DNA of 64,000 nucleotides from Candidatus Scalindua sp. SCAELEC01 (GCA_004282745.1 SHMT01000012.1:29168-93167), one strand, 5' to 3'. Shown: positions 42,713 to 51,187, counted from the stretch's first letter. Notes: generated by a model from the letters alone, not told the origin. Numbers and translations are program-made.

Positions 42713-44002
42713 ATGGAAAACGTAACAATAAAATTTGAAGATAGTAGTGATATTGAGCTACCCGTAGTTGAGGGTACGGAAAAGGAAAGAGGCATAGATA
42801 TTACTGAATTACGCTCCGAAACCGGTTATATAACCCTTGATCCCGGTTATGGCAATACCGGTTCCTGCGAAAGCAGCATTACCTACCTTAATGGTGAAAA
42901 AGGGGTACTGCGTTATCGTGGCATCCCAATAGAGCAATTGGCGGAGAAGAGTAATTTTATAGAGGTTGCAGACCTCCTCATAAACGGAGAGCTTCCATCT
43001 AAAGAGAGAAGAGGGAGATTCGCCGCTTTGTTAACCGATAATGCACTCCTTCATGAGAACCTGAAACACCACTTTGAAGGATTTCCCTGGAACTCACACC
43101 CCATGGCGATGCTATCGGCGATGGTAAATGCCCTGAGTTGCTACTATCCCGTATTAACCCTTACGCATAGGTTACAAGACCTTGAAATGGCTGCCGCAAT
43201 CTTGATCAGTCAAATACGCACTATTGCGGCATTTTCTTACAAAATGACACGCGGTGAACCGTTTATTTACCCAATTCCAAAACACACCTATTCAGAAAAT
43301 TTGTTGCATATGATGTTTTCGCTACCTCATGAGCATTACGAAGTCCACGACGACATAAAACATGCCGTAGACAGGATCTTAATACTCCATGCTGATCACG
43401 AACAGAATTGCAGCACATCTACCGTGCGCATGGTTGCCTCATCAGGTGCCAATCTTTTTGCGGCTATCTCAGCAGGGATCTCGGCTCTTTGGGGACCTCT
43501 GCATGGTGGAGCCAATCAGGCTGTCGTTGAGATGCTGTTAAAGATCCACAAAGGGAAGTTAGATGTTAAGAAATGTATTGAAATGGCGAAAGACAAAGAC
43601 AGTAATTTTCGCCTGATGGGTTTCGGGCATCGGGTTTACAAGAATTTTGATCCTCGTGCTCAAATCCTTAAAGGTCTGGCAGTAAAAGTGTTTGATGTAT
43701 TAAAAAAGACAGATCCTCTGGTGGAAATTGCACGTGAATTGGAGGGGATAGCGCTGAATGATCCCTATTTTGTAGAACGAAACCTCTATCCTAATGTCGA
43801 TTTTTACAGCGGCATTATCTTACGAGCTATCGGTGTACCGAAAAATATGTTTCCAGTTTTTTTCGCTATTGGTCGATTACCCGGCTGGATTGCCCATTGG
43901 CATGAAGTAGCGGATAACATTCACTCCCGTATAGACCGTCCTCGACAAATATATACAGGGTACACCGAACGTCCCTATGTCCCAATAGAGAAAAGATCGT
44001 AA
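42713..44002 (+). CDS. gltA: citrate synthase
   Basis: 429 aa, type II (long) Si-citrate synthase. Key motifs: LYHADHEQNCSTSTVR-like HADHEQNCSTSTVR (catalytic His region), GPLHGGANQAV and GFGHRVYKNFDPR (active-site His), and NVDFYSGI (catalytic Asp). Condenses oxaloacetate with acetyl-CoA in the cytoplasm. The N-terminal 45 residues are the domain found in hexameric, NADH-sensitive enzymes. Start ATG 42713 follows a weak ribosome site. A deleted family A copy lies 10 bp behind the stop. Confidence 0.96.
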   Translation: MENVTIKFEDSSDIELPVVEGTEKERGIDITELRSETGYITLDPGYGNTGSCESSITYLNGEKGVLRYRGIPIEQLAEKSNFIEVADLLINGELPSKERRGRFAALLTDNALLHENLKHHFEGFPWNSHPMAMLSAMVNALSCYYPVLTLTHRLQDLEMAAAILISQIRTIAAFSYKMTRGEPFIYPIPKHTYSENLLHMMFSLPHEHYEVHDDIKHAVDRILILHADHEQNCSTSTVRMVASSGANLFAAISAGISALWGPLHGGANQAVVEMLLKIHKGKLDVKKCIEMAKDKDSNFRLMGFGHRVYKNFDPRAQILKGLAVKVFDVLKKTDPLVEIARELEGIALNDPYFVERNLYPNVDFYSGIILRAIGVPKNMFPVFFAIGRLPGWIAHWHEVADNIHSRIDRPRQIYTGYTERPYVPIEKRS

Positions 44003-44013
44003 CGATCTCATGG

Positions 44014-44062
44014 TAAAACTACCCATCTGCTGCGTTGCTGCGCCTTGTATCTGGGCTGCCTT
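44014..44062. repeat. internally deleted family A element (A12)
   Basis: AAAACTACCCATCTGCTGCG joined directly to CGCCTTGTATCTGGGC: the two outer parts are present, the inner hairpin with the apical loop is missing. Situated just behind the gltA stop codon. Confidence 0.6.
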
Positions 44063-44212
44063 TTTTCCACAGGGGCTCCGTCTCAGCTATCCGGAGAGCA
44101 AAAAACGGTTATGATGGGTACAAAAAACATTGACAAAATTCTACACGAGTAGTGTAAGTAACAACAAATACCTTAAACGGTAATTTGATCTGTTTATTTC
44201 ACAATTTTTTCC

Positions 44213-44899
44213 TCACTTATCTTCACTCCTCAGGTGGTCTGAAAATGAGATACCCGGGCGGGCGACGCTCTTTTTGGCGGGGACAGGCAAGAACGACAGG
44301 TTATTCTTTCCTGGGCCCTCTTCCCAGCTTTCAATTCCTACTCCCTTCGATTTCAGGGTTCCTTTTGTACTTTCGACAACTCCGTTTGAATATTTTTCCA
44401 CTCTTGATGCAGTCAGGTCGGTGCAAACCACTACTCGAGCTTTTCCATCAGAGATAAATTCTACAAGTTTTTCCGCCGTCACTTTAACGCAATGCTCAAG
44501 CAAGAAACCCGCAACTACAAACTTATCAATCCCGTCCCTCATGTCATCATATACTGCATTCGCAAATTCTTTAGAGGAAAAGGCATTCGCCTCACATTTA
44601 GTTGTGATGGAGCGCAACTTAACATTCGACAATTCGCTGATTACTCTACAGTCTTCGTTAGCACCCGGAACACATAGATTGGCGAGAGCATCATCCAGGT
44701 TTCCACCGGTAAATTGACCTGCAAAATATTCAGACTTCACAAGATGCGTTCTAGAAGAGATTGCCGCGGCCTGGGTAATTCTGGGGATTGTATTTCTGAT
44801 CTCGGCGAGTTCCCTCTCACCATACCTCTTTGCAAGAGACCCGCTTAGTCCGCAAAATCCGACCAAGGGATCTATAAGAATTAGTGACTTATTATCCAT
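44213..44899 (-). CDS. isochorismatase-like cysteine hydrolase
   Basis: About 228 aa from ATG 44899 (MDNKSLILIDPLVGFC); a frame extending to 44950 would add residues translated from the inverted repeat at 44907-45029. The triad is Asp in LILIDPL, Lys in TTKCEANAF and Cys in AGFLLEHCVKVTAEKL. Such enzymes cleave amide or ether bonds (nicotinamide, isochorismate, carbamates); the substrate is not readable. The last 30 codons or so (PVPAKKSVARPGISF...) are translated through a family D repeat and are probably not part of the original protein. Confidence 0.82.
   Translation of the reverse strand: MDNKSLILIDPLVGFCGLSGSLAKRYGERELAEIRNTIPRITQAAAISSRTHLVKSEYFAGQFTGGNLDDALANLCVPGANEDCRVISELSNVKLRSITTKCEANAFSSKEFANAVYDDMRDGIDKFVVAGFLLEHCVKVTAEKLVEFISDGKARVVVCTDLTASRVEKYSNGVVESTKGTLKSKGVGIESWEEGPGKNNLSFLPVPAKKSVARPGISFSDHLRSEDK
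44253..44318. repeat. family D repeat (D2) inside the cysteine hydrolase 3' end
   Basis: CCGGGCGGGCGACGCTCTTT through AGGTTATTCTTTCCTGGGCC matches D1 at 19620-19685 closely. It lies in frame within the coding sequence. Confidence 0.75.
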
Positions 44900-44906
44900 A
44901 TTACCA

Positions 44907-45029
44907 GAATGCGGAGTTGAGGAGCAACATTGAAATGTTGTCTGACTCAAACGACTTGTTCGCCTCGCCTGCGGCGGCCAGGCCGTTGCTCCTCAACTCC
45001 GCATTCGCACCGCCGCAGGCGGGGCGAAC
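44907..45029. repeat. two interleaved inverted repeats (pseudoknot-like topology)
   Basis: Arm 1 (44907-44928) is perfectly complementary over 22 bp to arm 1' (44985-45006; GTTGCTCCTCAACTCCGCAT...). Arm 2 (44958-44977, GTTCGCCTCGCCTGCGGCGG) pairs with arm 2' (45010-45029) with one mismatch. The order 1-2-1'-2' cannot form two nested hairpins. It lies immediately upstream of the hydrolase start. Confidence 0.8.
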
Positions 45030-45321
45030 GCTGAGGTGAGGTGCGCCGTATGGCATATAAAATAATGGGAAAAAATAAAATAAACACGGAATCTAAAAAT
45101 ATAAAAATCGCAATAGATAAAGGCGTCACCTCCAGTGACTGGTTAGAAAAGAATTAAAAACCAAGATTAAAGACCTTCCCCTGTTCTTTCCAATCCTTTT
45201 TTTGTCATTATCGCTTTTGATTTTATAATCGTCAATTGGAAATTCGTTGTTTGGTGCTTTGTCAATAGATTAGGTTTGACCCCAAGAGAGCCTCCTCTGA
45301 TGGTATCCTACTGCCTGTGTA
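45030..45321. other. intergenic region without supported gene
   Basis: A 35-codon frame from ATG 45050 to the stop near 45157 lacks a ribosome site and a recognisable family. A repeat tip (TTTGTCAATAGATTAGGTTT, 45257-45276) relates to 14777-14800. Confidence 0.35.
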
Positions 45322-45843
45322 TTATAAAATAGTTGTTTTCAATAAATTGGGGAGATCTTCAATCCCTTTTAAGCTTACCGTTGTTCCAGTAATACTAGGG
45401 GGAGTTTCTTCTCCCACATATGGAAAACCTTTTTTTAATATATCCCACATCTCAATAGCTAGTTTTTTACATTCTTCGTCTCCACAAGCTCTAAAAGTAC
45501 ATACCACAATTAAAGTAGCTAAAAAATATTCACCTGTCACTTTTCCTTTTAGAGTTTGTTTTTGAGCAAATGCGAGGAGATCGTCCCAAAATCCAATAAG
45601 CCACATACTACTATCAAGAGCAATGCCCTGTTCCAAGCATCCATTCTTTACTATAGTTGCTTGAAAGACAATGTCACCTATTTGCTCGTCACTTAACTCT
45701 TTTAATCTGTCATTTAGTTTTATAAGATAATCATTCGTGTCCTTGTGCATCTTCCGCGATGCTTCACCTATTTTCAGCATTCGAGCTATTGGGTTTTTCT
45801 TCTTTAAAGCTTTTTCCATAAGACTCTTTTTCCATCTACCCAT
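45322..45843 (-). CDS. hypothetical protein, mostly helical
   Basis: 173 aa from ATG 45843 with GGGGGAAAATATG as ribosome site. Basic N-terminus (MGRWKKSLMEKALKKKN), then predicted helices and a central hydrophobic stretch (EYFLATLIVVCTFRACGD) that could be buried or membrane-associated; two Cys-containing patches. No family recognised. A fragment resembling the end of a serine recombinase precedes it by 15 bp, and a family A and another palindrome lie further upstream, so it may be part of an accessory segment. Confidence 0.6.
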   Translation of the reverse strand: MGRWKKSLMEKALKKKNPIARMLKIGEASRKMHKDTNDYLIKLNDRLKELSDEQIGDIVFQATIVKNGCLEQGIALDSSMWLIGFWDDLLAFAQKQTLKGKVTGEYFLATLIVVCTFRACGDEECKKLAIEMWDILKKGFPYVGEETPPSITGTTVSLKGIEDLPNLLKTTIL

Positions 45844-45857
45844 ATTTTCCCCCTTTA

Positions 45858-45992
45858 TTACTTCCTTGTTATCCAGTTCTTATCAATAACATTCTTAACA
45901 CCTGTAGCAGTCCAGTTTTTACCCAGTCTGGTCTTGATACCATCCTCGTTCAATGCATTAGCTATCTTCTGGAAATTCATACTCTTTTGCAT
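45858..45992 (-). pseudogene. fragment resembling a site-specific recombinase domain
   Basis: 44 codons from ATG 45992: NFQKIANALNEDGIKTRLGK then NWTATGVKNVI. The pattern IAxxLNxxGIxTRxGKxWT...V is that of the recombinase domain of large serine recombinases and similar helix-turn-helix repeats. No catalytic N-terminal domain is present. Confidence 0.5.
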
Positions 45993-46501
45993 TGAGCAAG
46001 CAAGAGAATAGTAGCATTGACATCTCGATCCTCTAATTTATGAAAAGCATATCCATCAAATTATGGTATATTTCTGTGTGGTACGAAAACTTGTAGATTG
46101 AGAAGATTCTAATGCCCAGGATGAGGAGCGCGTTTTTGCGACTGCTCAATCCGTTTGTTGGCCAGGTGATGGATAACTAAAAGCTTTATTAGCATGCGCT
46201 CCTCATCCTGGGCAATATCAAGTTTCTCGATAATGCATCAATTGCAATGATATCCAAATAAATCTGCATATCAATCAATAATAAATTTAACACTTCATTA
46301 TGGGTGCAGGAAAGAACAATCTAAAGAGTCAACTATACACTGCCAAGGGTGACAAGTTTGAAGTGGGTCAAATTAAAACCTAAAAGATAGTAACCGTTGA
46401 TGGGAATTTTTCATCTTTTTTTTGCTATTGACAATTTGTAATAGCGGGTTATATTAAAGTTGCGGGTATCCATAATGCAGTTTTAATGTGAGGTTATTAA
46501 C
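45993..46501. other. intergenic region with palindrome
   Basis: Holds the 19-bp inverted repeat at 46113-46214 and GGGTGCAGGAAAGAACAA (about 46303-46320), also found near 50945-50960. No gene seen. Confidence 0.4.
46113..46214. repeat. 19-bp inverted repeat, 64-bp spacer
   Basis: TGCCCAGGATGAGGAGCGC (46113-46131) and its exact complement GCGCTCCTCATCCTGGGCA (46196-46214). Flanking sequence extends the symmetry imperfectly (GAGAAGATTCT versus ATCAAGTTTCTC). Unrelated in sequence to families A to D. Confidence 0.75.
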
Positions 46502-46650
46502 TAGTGTCTGAACGAAAACCCTGTGTTTGAATGAAAAGTGCCCAGGTACAAGGCGCGTAACAATATCGTAACCGGAACGTACAATTGTACTTGAGGATTT
46601 CGAAATTGTTGCAGCAACGTAGTAGATGGGTAGTTTTCGTTCAAACACTA
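46502..46650. repeat. family A element (A9), long form
   Basis: 149 bp, TAGTGTCTGAACGAAAACCC to GTTTTCGTTCAAACACTA, apical loop GTACAATTGTAC; nearly identical to A6 and A11. Confidence 0.88.
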
Positions 46651-46759
46651 ACTAACGTTCGATTTGGAGGAGAGAAAAGCGAGACATTAAAAGGTAAAAT
46701 AGCGCGAAGAGCCTCACATAACTCTTTATAAGGTTTTTTTGGGATGGGAGTAATTAGTA

Positions 46760-46951
46760 ATGAGAAAAACCGCTGTTACTATTTCTCTGCTTTTCACACA
46801 AATTTCCGCAGCGCCGTATTGCGCATCATCTCTATTCTTTATACCACGTTTCAAAAGTTTACGAAGCATTGTAAATACAACCATTGAATCTCCTTATTTC
46901 CTATTTGTCTGTTTTACGATTTATCGTGAATTGGGAGGTGTCACTCGATGA
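46760..46951 (+). CDS. possible small ORF coupled to the PilZ-like gene
   Basis: 63 codons from ATG 46760 (GGGATGGGAG upstream) with hydrophobic segments; its stop overlaps the start of the next gene as ATGA. The coupling is suggestive, but no homologue is recognised and the downstream gene has its own GGGAGG site. Uncertain. Confidence 0.28.
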   Translation: MRKTAVTISLLFTQISAAPYCASSLFFIPRFKSLRSIVNTTIESPYFLFVCFTIYRELGGVTR

Positions 46952-48330
46952 GTGAAAAACCAAGACCGTTTGCACGGATGTTAACCGCGTGCCTCCTTTT
47001 TCTTGCCGCGGTTGCACTCTACATTCTGTTGCCTCGTTATTGGCACGATATACCAGAGATAATCAAACATCTTCTCCTTGTCCTTTGTGCCGTAATGTGT
47101 GTCCACATTATAGAGTATGCATTCTTCTGGTGGGAAATCTTTGGGCAAATTAAAAGTATTTTAGAAGAGGCCCTCCACCCTACAAACCAGCTTATCAATA
47201 GTAATAGGATTCTCATAGAAAAATCTTTACGTACTTCCAATCAGCTTATCAGTACAGCTGCAATCTGTGGACTTACAAATATTTATTCCTCCCGTAAGGA
47301 TACAAAAGATCACATATATAATGCCGTAAAAAATGCTGAGAAAAGGTTGTGGCTTCTTGGCATTGCACACTCTGAGATTGTTCAATTGGATGATTTACTT
47401 TCCTCCCTTGATGAAAAGATAACATGCGGCCTGGATGTCAAAATACTTCTCCTTGATGCACTTCAAGCTACAGCGGTCTTTAGAACATTACTTGAGAGTA
47501 CCGCTTCCGAGGCGACAAAGATCATCAATACTGATAGAACAGATATAAAACCATCCGATCCATTCTTCCATCAACGGGTTTATAGTGATTTTGTCCACGC
47601 ATGTAACAGGCTTCGAACCTTTCCAAATGTTGGATCAAATGTCAGGTTTTATACGCATACACCAAATTGCTGGTTAATGGTAGTAGACAACACCGTCCAT
47701 TTTCAGCCATATACCTTTGGCCGAAGTCCAGCGCAAAACGCATCAAATCTGTGTATAGGTGATAACATGCCGGTGTTTCAATTTCAGAAACAGCTGGATG
47801 TAATGACTTATGAAATACTCAAAGACCATTTCCTTAAAATGTGGGTCACATCAAACATAGACCTGTTTCACGCAGAAACTCGGAATGCAGATCGTGGTCG
47901 CATAGTTAAAAATTTATTTAATTTACACTCCTGGTGGTTTAAACAGGTACATGGGTCACTTTACAAACCAAAGGATGATTTTGTTAATGCAACTGACTTA
48001 CGTAAATTTCCACGAAGACCCTGGGGATGGGATCAACCATCATTGAGTCTTGAACTGGAAGATTGCAAGAAAACTATTACGGTAACGACCATTCGTGATT
48101 ATTCCTGTAAAGGTTTGGCCTTACAGATAGAGAATAGCTCTGGACTGAGTAATGGACAGATAGTTTCTCTACAAGGGACTTCTCCTTCAGAACCATTTGA
48201 AGTCAATTACATAATGGACCATTTTCTAAAAATTAAGAGGTTTATGATCACGCGAATAGCAGATGGGTTGGAACCAATAGTTGGCCTTCAGACAATTGCA
48301 GAAACAGTGAGTGACGATCAATCGGGATGA
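46948..48330 (+). CDS. membrane protein with PLD-like and PilZ-like domains
   Basis: 460 aa, ribosome site GGGAGG, ATG 46948. Two transmembrane helices near the N-terminus (about 11-29 and 39-60), then a region (about 105-320) with a pattern of strands and helices (NAEKRLWLLGIAHSEIV, GLDVKILLLDAL) like phospholipase-D-superfamily sensor modules but without an HKD motif. The C-terminus (about 350-440) resembles PilZ: RKFPRRPWGW then TTIRDYSCKGLALQIENSSG, with Arg residues and DxSxxG suited to c-di-GMP binding. It may be a c-di-GMP-responsive membrane sensor; this is inference. Confidence 0.6.
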   Translation: MSEKPRPFARMLTACLLFLAAVALYILLPRYWHDIPEIIKHLLLVLCAVMCVHIIEYAFFWWEIFGQIKSILEEALHPTNQLINSNRILIEKSLRTSNQLISTAAICGLTNIYSSRKDTKDHIYNAVKNAEKRLWLLGIAHSEIVQLDDLLSSLDEKITCGLDVKILLLDALQATAVFRTLLESTASEATKIINTDRTDIKPSDPFFHQRVYSDFVHACNRLRTFPNVGSNVRFYTHTPNCWLMVVDNTVHFQPYTFGRSPAQNASNLCIGDNMPVFQFQKQLDVMTYEILKDHFLKMWVTSNIDLFHAETRNADRGRIVKNLFNLHSWWFKQVHGSLYKPKDDFVNATDLRKFPRRPWGWDQPSLSLELEDCKKTITVTTIRDYSCKGLALQIENSSGLSNGQIVSLQGTSPSEPFEVNYIMDHFLKIKRFMITRIADGLEPIVGLQTIAETVSDDQSG

Positions 48331-48448
48331 ATTAACGTTCTTTATTTTCAATACATCCACGGTTATTACTGAAGTGGATTATTGACGTTAATGTTCCAGG
48401 TAATTCTATTTTGGCTATCATGAGAGGAATGGTGAAAGTAGGTTTTAT

Positions 48449-48946
48449 ATGAAATTGACCCTAAGAACAAGTTGGGCTGGAATTCTGGAAAAAATATTTT
48501 CAGAAAAAACAAAAATAAAAATCAGTGCGCTTGAAATTCCTTTTCATGCGATATTCGTTCATTTCCCAACTGCCCTCTATCCTGTGGCAATTACCTTTAT
48601 TTTCCTTGCCTTGATTTTCGATCGGGATTCATTCCGCGATTCATATTTTTACCTCATGATATTTGCAACTCTTTTCACACCGATAAGCCACTATACGGGA
48701 ATACTTGAGTGGAAGAAAAAATTTAGAGGTGTAAGAACTCATATTTTCGTTAAAAAAATCCGCTACGGGATAATATTGAATGTAGTTGGAGGACTATGTA
48801 CTATTTGGTACTGGCTTTGTCCTGGAATACTGGACCGCATAGGGGTATTCAATATAGTCTTTATTATTCTAAACATTTCTATAATACCAATTGTCGTCTA
48901 TCTGGGGCATTTGGGTGGCAGGCTTGTTTACGGACTACCAAAATAA
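48449..48946 (+). CDS. DUF2231-like integral membrane protein
   Basis: 165 aa with four predicted transmembrane helices. The motif FHAIFVHFPTALYPVAITF near residue 32 is the conserved H-x-x-x-VHFP of DUF2231, and later H residues (ISHYTGILEW, GHLGGRL) could ligate heme or metal as proposed for the family. The role is unknown; members are often near cytochromes. It starts a run of three same-strand genes (ferritin-like, response regulator). Confidence 0.75.
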   Translation: MKLTLRTSWAGILEKIFSEKTKIKISALEIPFHAIFVHFPTALYPVAITFIFLALIFDRDSFRDSYFYLMIFATLFTPISHYTGILEWKKKFRGVRTHIFVKKIRYGIILNVVGGLCTIWYWLCPGILDRIGVFNIVFIILNISIIPIVVYLGHLGGRLVYGLPK

Positions 48947-48992
48947 AAAAATTACCATCTTTATTATACCCAAAAACAGAGGAGAATCATTT

Positions 48993-49247
48993 ATGGAGAA
49001 GCAAATTGAAGATATAGGAAAACGAATTAGCGAGTTAGAAAAAATATTAGAGGTTTTGATCATTGCAATCCATAAAGAACAGACAACTTACAAGTTTTAC
49101 CAGGACCTTGGGAACTCTACAGAACATGAGGGTACCAGAAGAATGTTCATTAAAGTTGCTAACCAGAAGCTTTCTCACAAAGGTATGCTGGAGATGGAAT
49201 TAAAAAAGTTACAACAGGAAATAGACAAATTAAAGTCTAAGATGTAG
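48993..49247 (+). CDS. short ferritin-like (rubrerythrin-type) protein
   Basis: 84 aa from ATG 48993, supported by AGAGGAGAATC upstream; a longer frame to 48891 overlaps the previous gene without a site. One helix pair with AIHKEQTTYKFYQDLG and VANQKLSHKGMLEMEL carries the Glu and His of a half ferritin-like bundle, so a dimer would be needed to build a diiron site. The ends are coiled coil (KRISELEKILE, KLQQEIDKLKSKM). Perhaps an iron or peroxide protein that works as a homodimer. Confidence 0.65.
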   Translation: MEKQIEDIGKRISELEKILEVLIIAIHKEQTTYKFYQDLGNSTEHEGTRRMFIKVANQKLSHKGMLEMELKKLQQEIDKLKSKM

Positions 49248-49277
49248 CAAGTGAAATATTAAAAAGGATATAAGATA

Positions 49278-49865
49278 ATGACAAATGCAAGGATTATGAT
49301 TGTGGAAGATGAGTGGATTATCGCCGAGGACACACGAAATAGATTACAGGATTTGGGATATACCGTTTCTTCCCTGGTGTCTACAGGAAATGAAGCAATC
49401 CAAAAGATGGAGGAGGACAAACCGGATTTGGTAATGACTGATATTGTGTTAGAAGGAGAAATGGATGGGATTGAAGTAGCAAAGCAAATCAATGCACGAT
49501 TCGGTATCCCCTTTATATATCTCACGGCTTATGCTGATGATAAGATTTTGGAACGAATAAAAACAACTGAGCCGTTTGGATATATCGTCAAGCCTTTTAC
49601 AAATGAAGACTTAAAAATTGCTATTGAACTGGCTCTTTATAAGCACAAGGCCGAAGGAAAAAGAAAAAAACAGATCCAAGATCTTAGCAATCCACTCGCT
49701 AAGACCAGGGCATTAACCGGGCTCCTTCACATTTGCCCTTCTTGTAAAAAGATAAAAGATGAAGAGGGTGATTGGAAACAAATAGAAGATTTTATTCGTG
49801 ACCATTTTGACGCAGAATTCAAACATATTGATTGCCCGGATTGTGAGAAAATTCGTAATAGATAA
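49278..49865 (+). CDS. response regulator with receiver domain and C-terminal Cys-rich module
   Basis: 195 aa, ribosome site AAAAAGGAT. Receiver domain residues 1-120: IVEDEWIIAED acidic pair, phosphoacceptor Asp in MTDIVLEGEMDGIE, FIYLTAYAD and conserved Lys in GYIVKPF. After a coiled-coil linker comes LLHICPSCKKIKDEEGDWKQ and HIDCPDCEKI, the zinc- or structure-type CxxC...CPxC tail found at the end of many sensory proteins. No DNA-binding domain, so output is by contact. Confidence 0.88.
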   Translation: MTNARIMIVEDEWIIAEDTRNRLQDLGYTVSSLVSTGNEAIQKMEEDKPDLVMTDIVLEGEMDGIEVAKQINARFGIPFIYLTAYADDKILERIKTTEPFGYIVKPFTNEDLKIAIELALYKHKAEGKRKKQIQDLSNPLAKTRALTGLLHICPSCKKIKDEEGDWKQIEDFIRDHFDAEFKHIDCPDCEKIRNR

Positions 49866-49910
49866 TCGCAATACGTTTACGCCAATATATATATAAATTT
49901 TTTACTCTAA

Positions 49911-50084
49911 AGATCCGGCGATACTTCACTAATAAATAATTCTCTGATTGATTTATTGGCAGAAGCTTGTTATAAGAATAATGAGATCTCTCTGGCGGTA
50001 GATACAGTACTTTTGGCTGACAATCAAAGGTTATTAAATCTTGCTCGTTATGAGCATATTAATGCAAACCAAACTTTGAATTAA
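49911..50084 (+). pseudogene. 57-codon frame without start, probable gene remnant
   Basis: The frame ...SLIDLLAEACYKNNEISLAV then DTVLLADNQRLLNLARYEHI has protein-like composition with two amphipathic helices but no ATG, GTG or TTG with a ribosome site. Not recognised. The family B copy B4 follows 28 bp later. Confidence 0.25.
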
Positions 50085-50111
50085 CAAGGGGTGGTATTAA
50101 AAAAAGTAATG

Positions 50112-50293
50112 TATACCCATCGCAAAATGGTTTTAGGAATTTCTGGGCCGGAGTTTACTTGAAATTTTGATTTTTCGATTGAACAAAACCGGAGGCTTAG
50201 TAATACTAAGTCGAGGATTTTGAGATTGAGAAAAGTCTAAATTTCATGTGAAATCGGGTTCTGAAAACCGAAAACCAATTTGTGATGGGTATA
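50112..50293 (+). mobile_element. family B miniature element (B4)
   Basis: 182 bp, TATACCCATCGCAAAATGG to CCAATTTGTGATGGGTATA; only a handful of differences from B2, 34 kb away. Ends 31 bp upstream of the ferritin-like gene, in its likely promoter. Confidence 0.85.
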
Positions 50294-50323
50294 TTATGAA
50301 TAATCTTATAAGGAGGATAAGAA

Positions 50324-50782
50324 ATGGCTGATAAGCAACTAAAGGAAATATTGGATATGGCAATTCAGGTTAAAACTGATGCATATGAATCTTATTCTAG
50401 AGAAGCGAATATTGCAAAAGACCCTTCCGCAAAAAAATTACTCAAGGAATTTGCGAATATTGAATTAAAACACAAGGAAAAAATCGAGAAATTCGATATG
50501 ACCTCAGTTGAAGAAGAACACCATACTATTAAAGAAACACACGATTTTCACATAGAAGAGTATTTGTTGGATAAAGAGATTACTCCGGATTCAACCGTTC
50601 AGGATGTCATGATACATGCAATGAAGAGGGAACAAAAGATTTATGCGTTTTATGACCATATGTTAAGGGTTGCTACAAGTGCTCCTATTAAGAACCTCTT
50701 TGAGGAATTGGTAGCAGAAGAATTAGAATACAAAGTAAAAATTGAAACAGAATACGATGATTATTTTAATAAAGAAAATTGA
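50324..50782 (+). CDS. ferritin-like rubrerythrin-family protein
   Basis: 152 aa, excellent ribosome site AAGGAGGATAAGAA. Two helix pairs with DAYESYSREANIAKD plus ANIELKHKEK and KREQKIYAFYDHML plus AEELEYKVK. The second pair has Tyr (ELEYK) where the paralogue at 39476 has His (ESKHK), so one iron ligand may be missing. Family B copy B4 supplies its upstream region. A role in iron or peroxide handling is likely from family membership. Confidence 0.83.
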   Translation: MADKQLKEILDMAIQVKTDAYESYSREANIAKDPSAKKLLKEFANIELKHKEKIEKFDMTSVEEEHHTIKETHDFHIEEYLLDKEITPDSTVQDVMIHAMKREQKIYAFYDHMLRVATSAPIKNLFEELVAEELEYKVKIETEYDDYFNKEN

Positions 50783-51187
50783 TATGACCTATCCTTAGTA
50801 AAAACTTATCCGATACTGTTTATCACGAAAATTGTCAATAGCGGGGTGCATTGCTTTTATTACCAGATATAACGTCCAGAGAAAGACGGCCGATGATTTC
50901 TTCCTTTGTATTCTTTTGAAGATAATGGTATATTGAGCTTTGGGCTCAGGAAAGAACAACAAGTTATTTTTTCCTGCACCCGTAACATGTAATGCACACC
51001 TTTTTTTGATAAAATCGACTATCGTAAAACGAAATCAGTAGGAAAAAGAATATATATGTGTTTTTGAGACTTTGGGAGGGTAAAAGAGATCGTTAAAGAT
51101 TCTCACGATTTCTGCATGAATTGTACCCGCTCAACGCAACTCGCTGAAAACCTGTGCAATCCCTCTAAAATTTAATTTTACGCAATT
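50783..51187. other. intergenic region without recognised gene
   Basis: Contains a family D-related piece (GGCTCAGGAAAGAACAACA, near 50944-50962, with TTTTTTCCTGCACCCG). No coding signal. Confidence 0.35.

Noticed and set aside
44129-44158. TTGACA-like promoter near 44129
   Set aside because: The -10 partner is poor and no plus-strand gene follows.
45050-45157. 35-codon frame after the interleaved repeats
   Set aside because: No ribosome site, low-complexity Lys-rich composition, no family.
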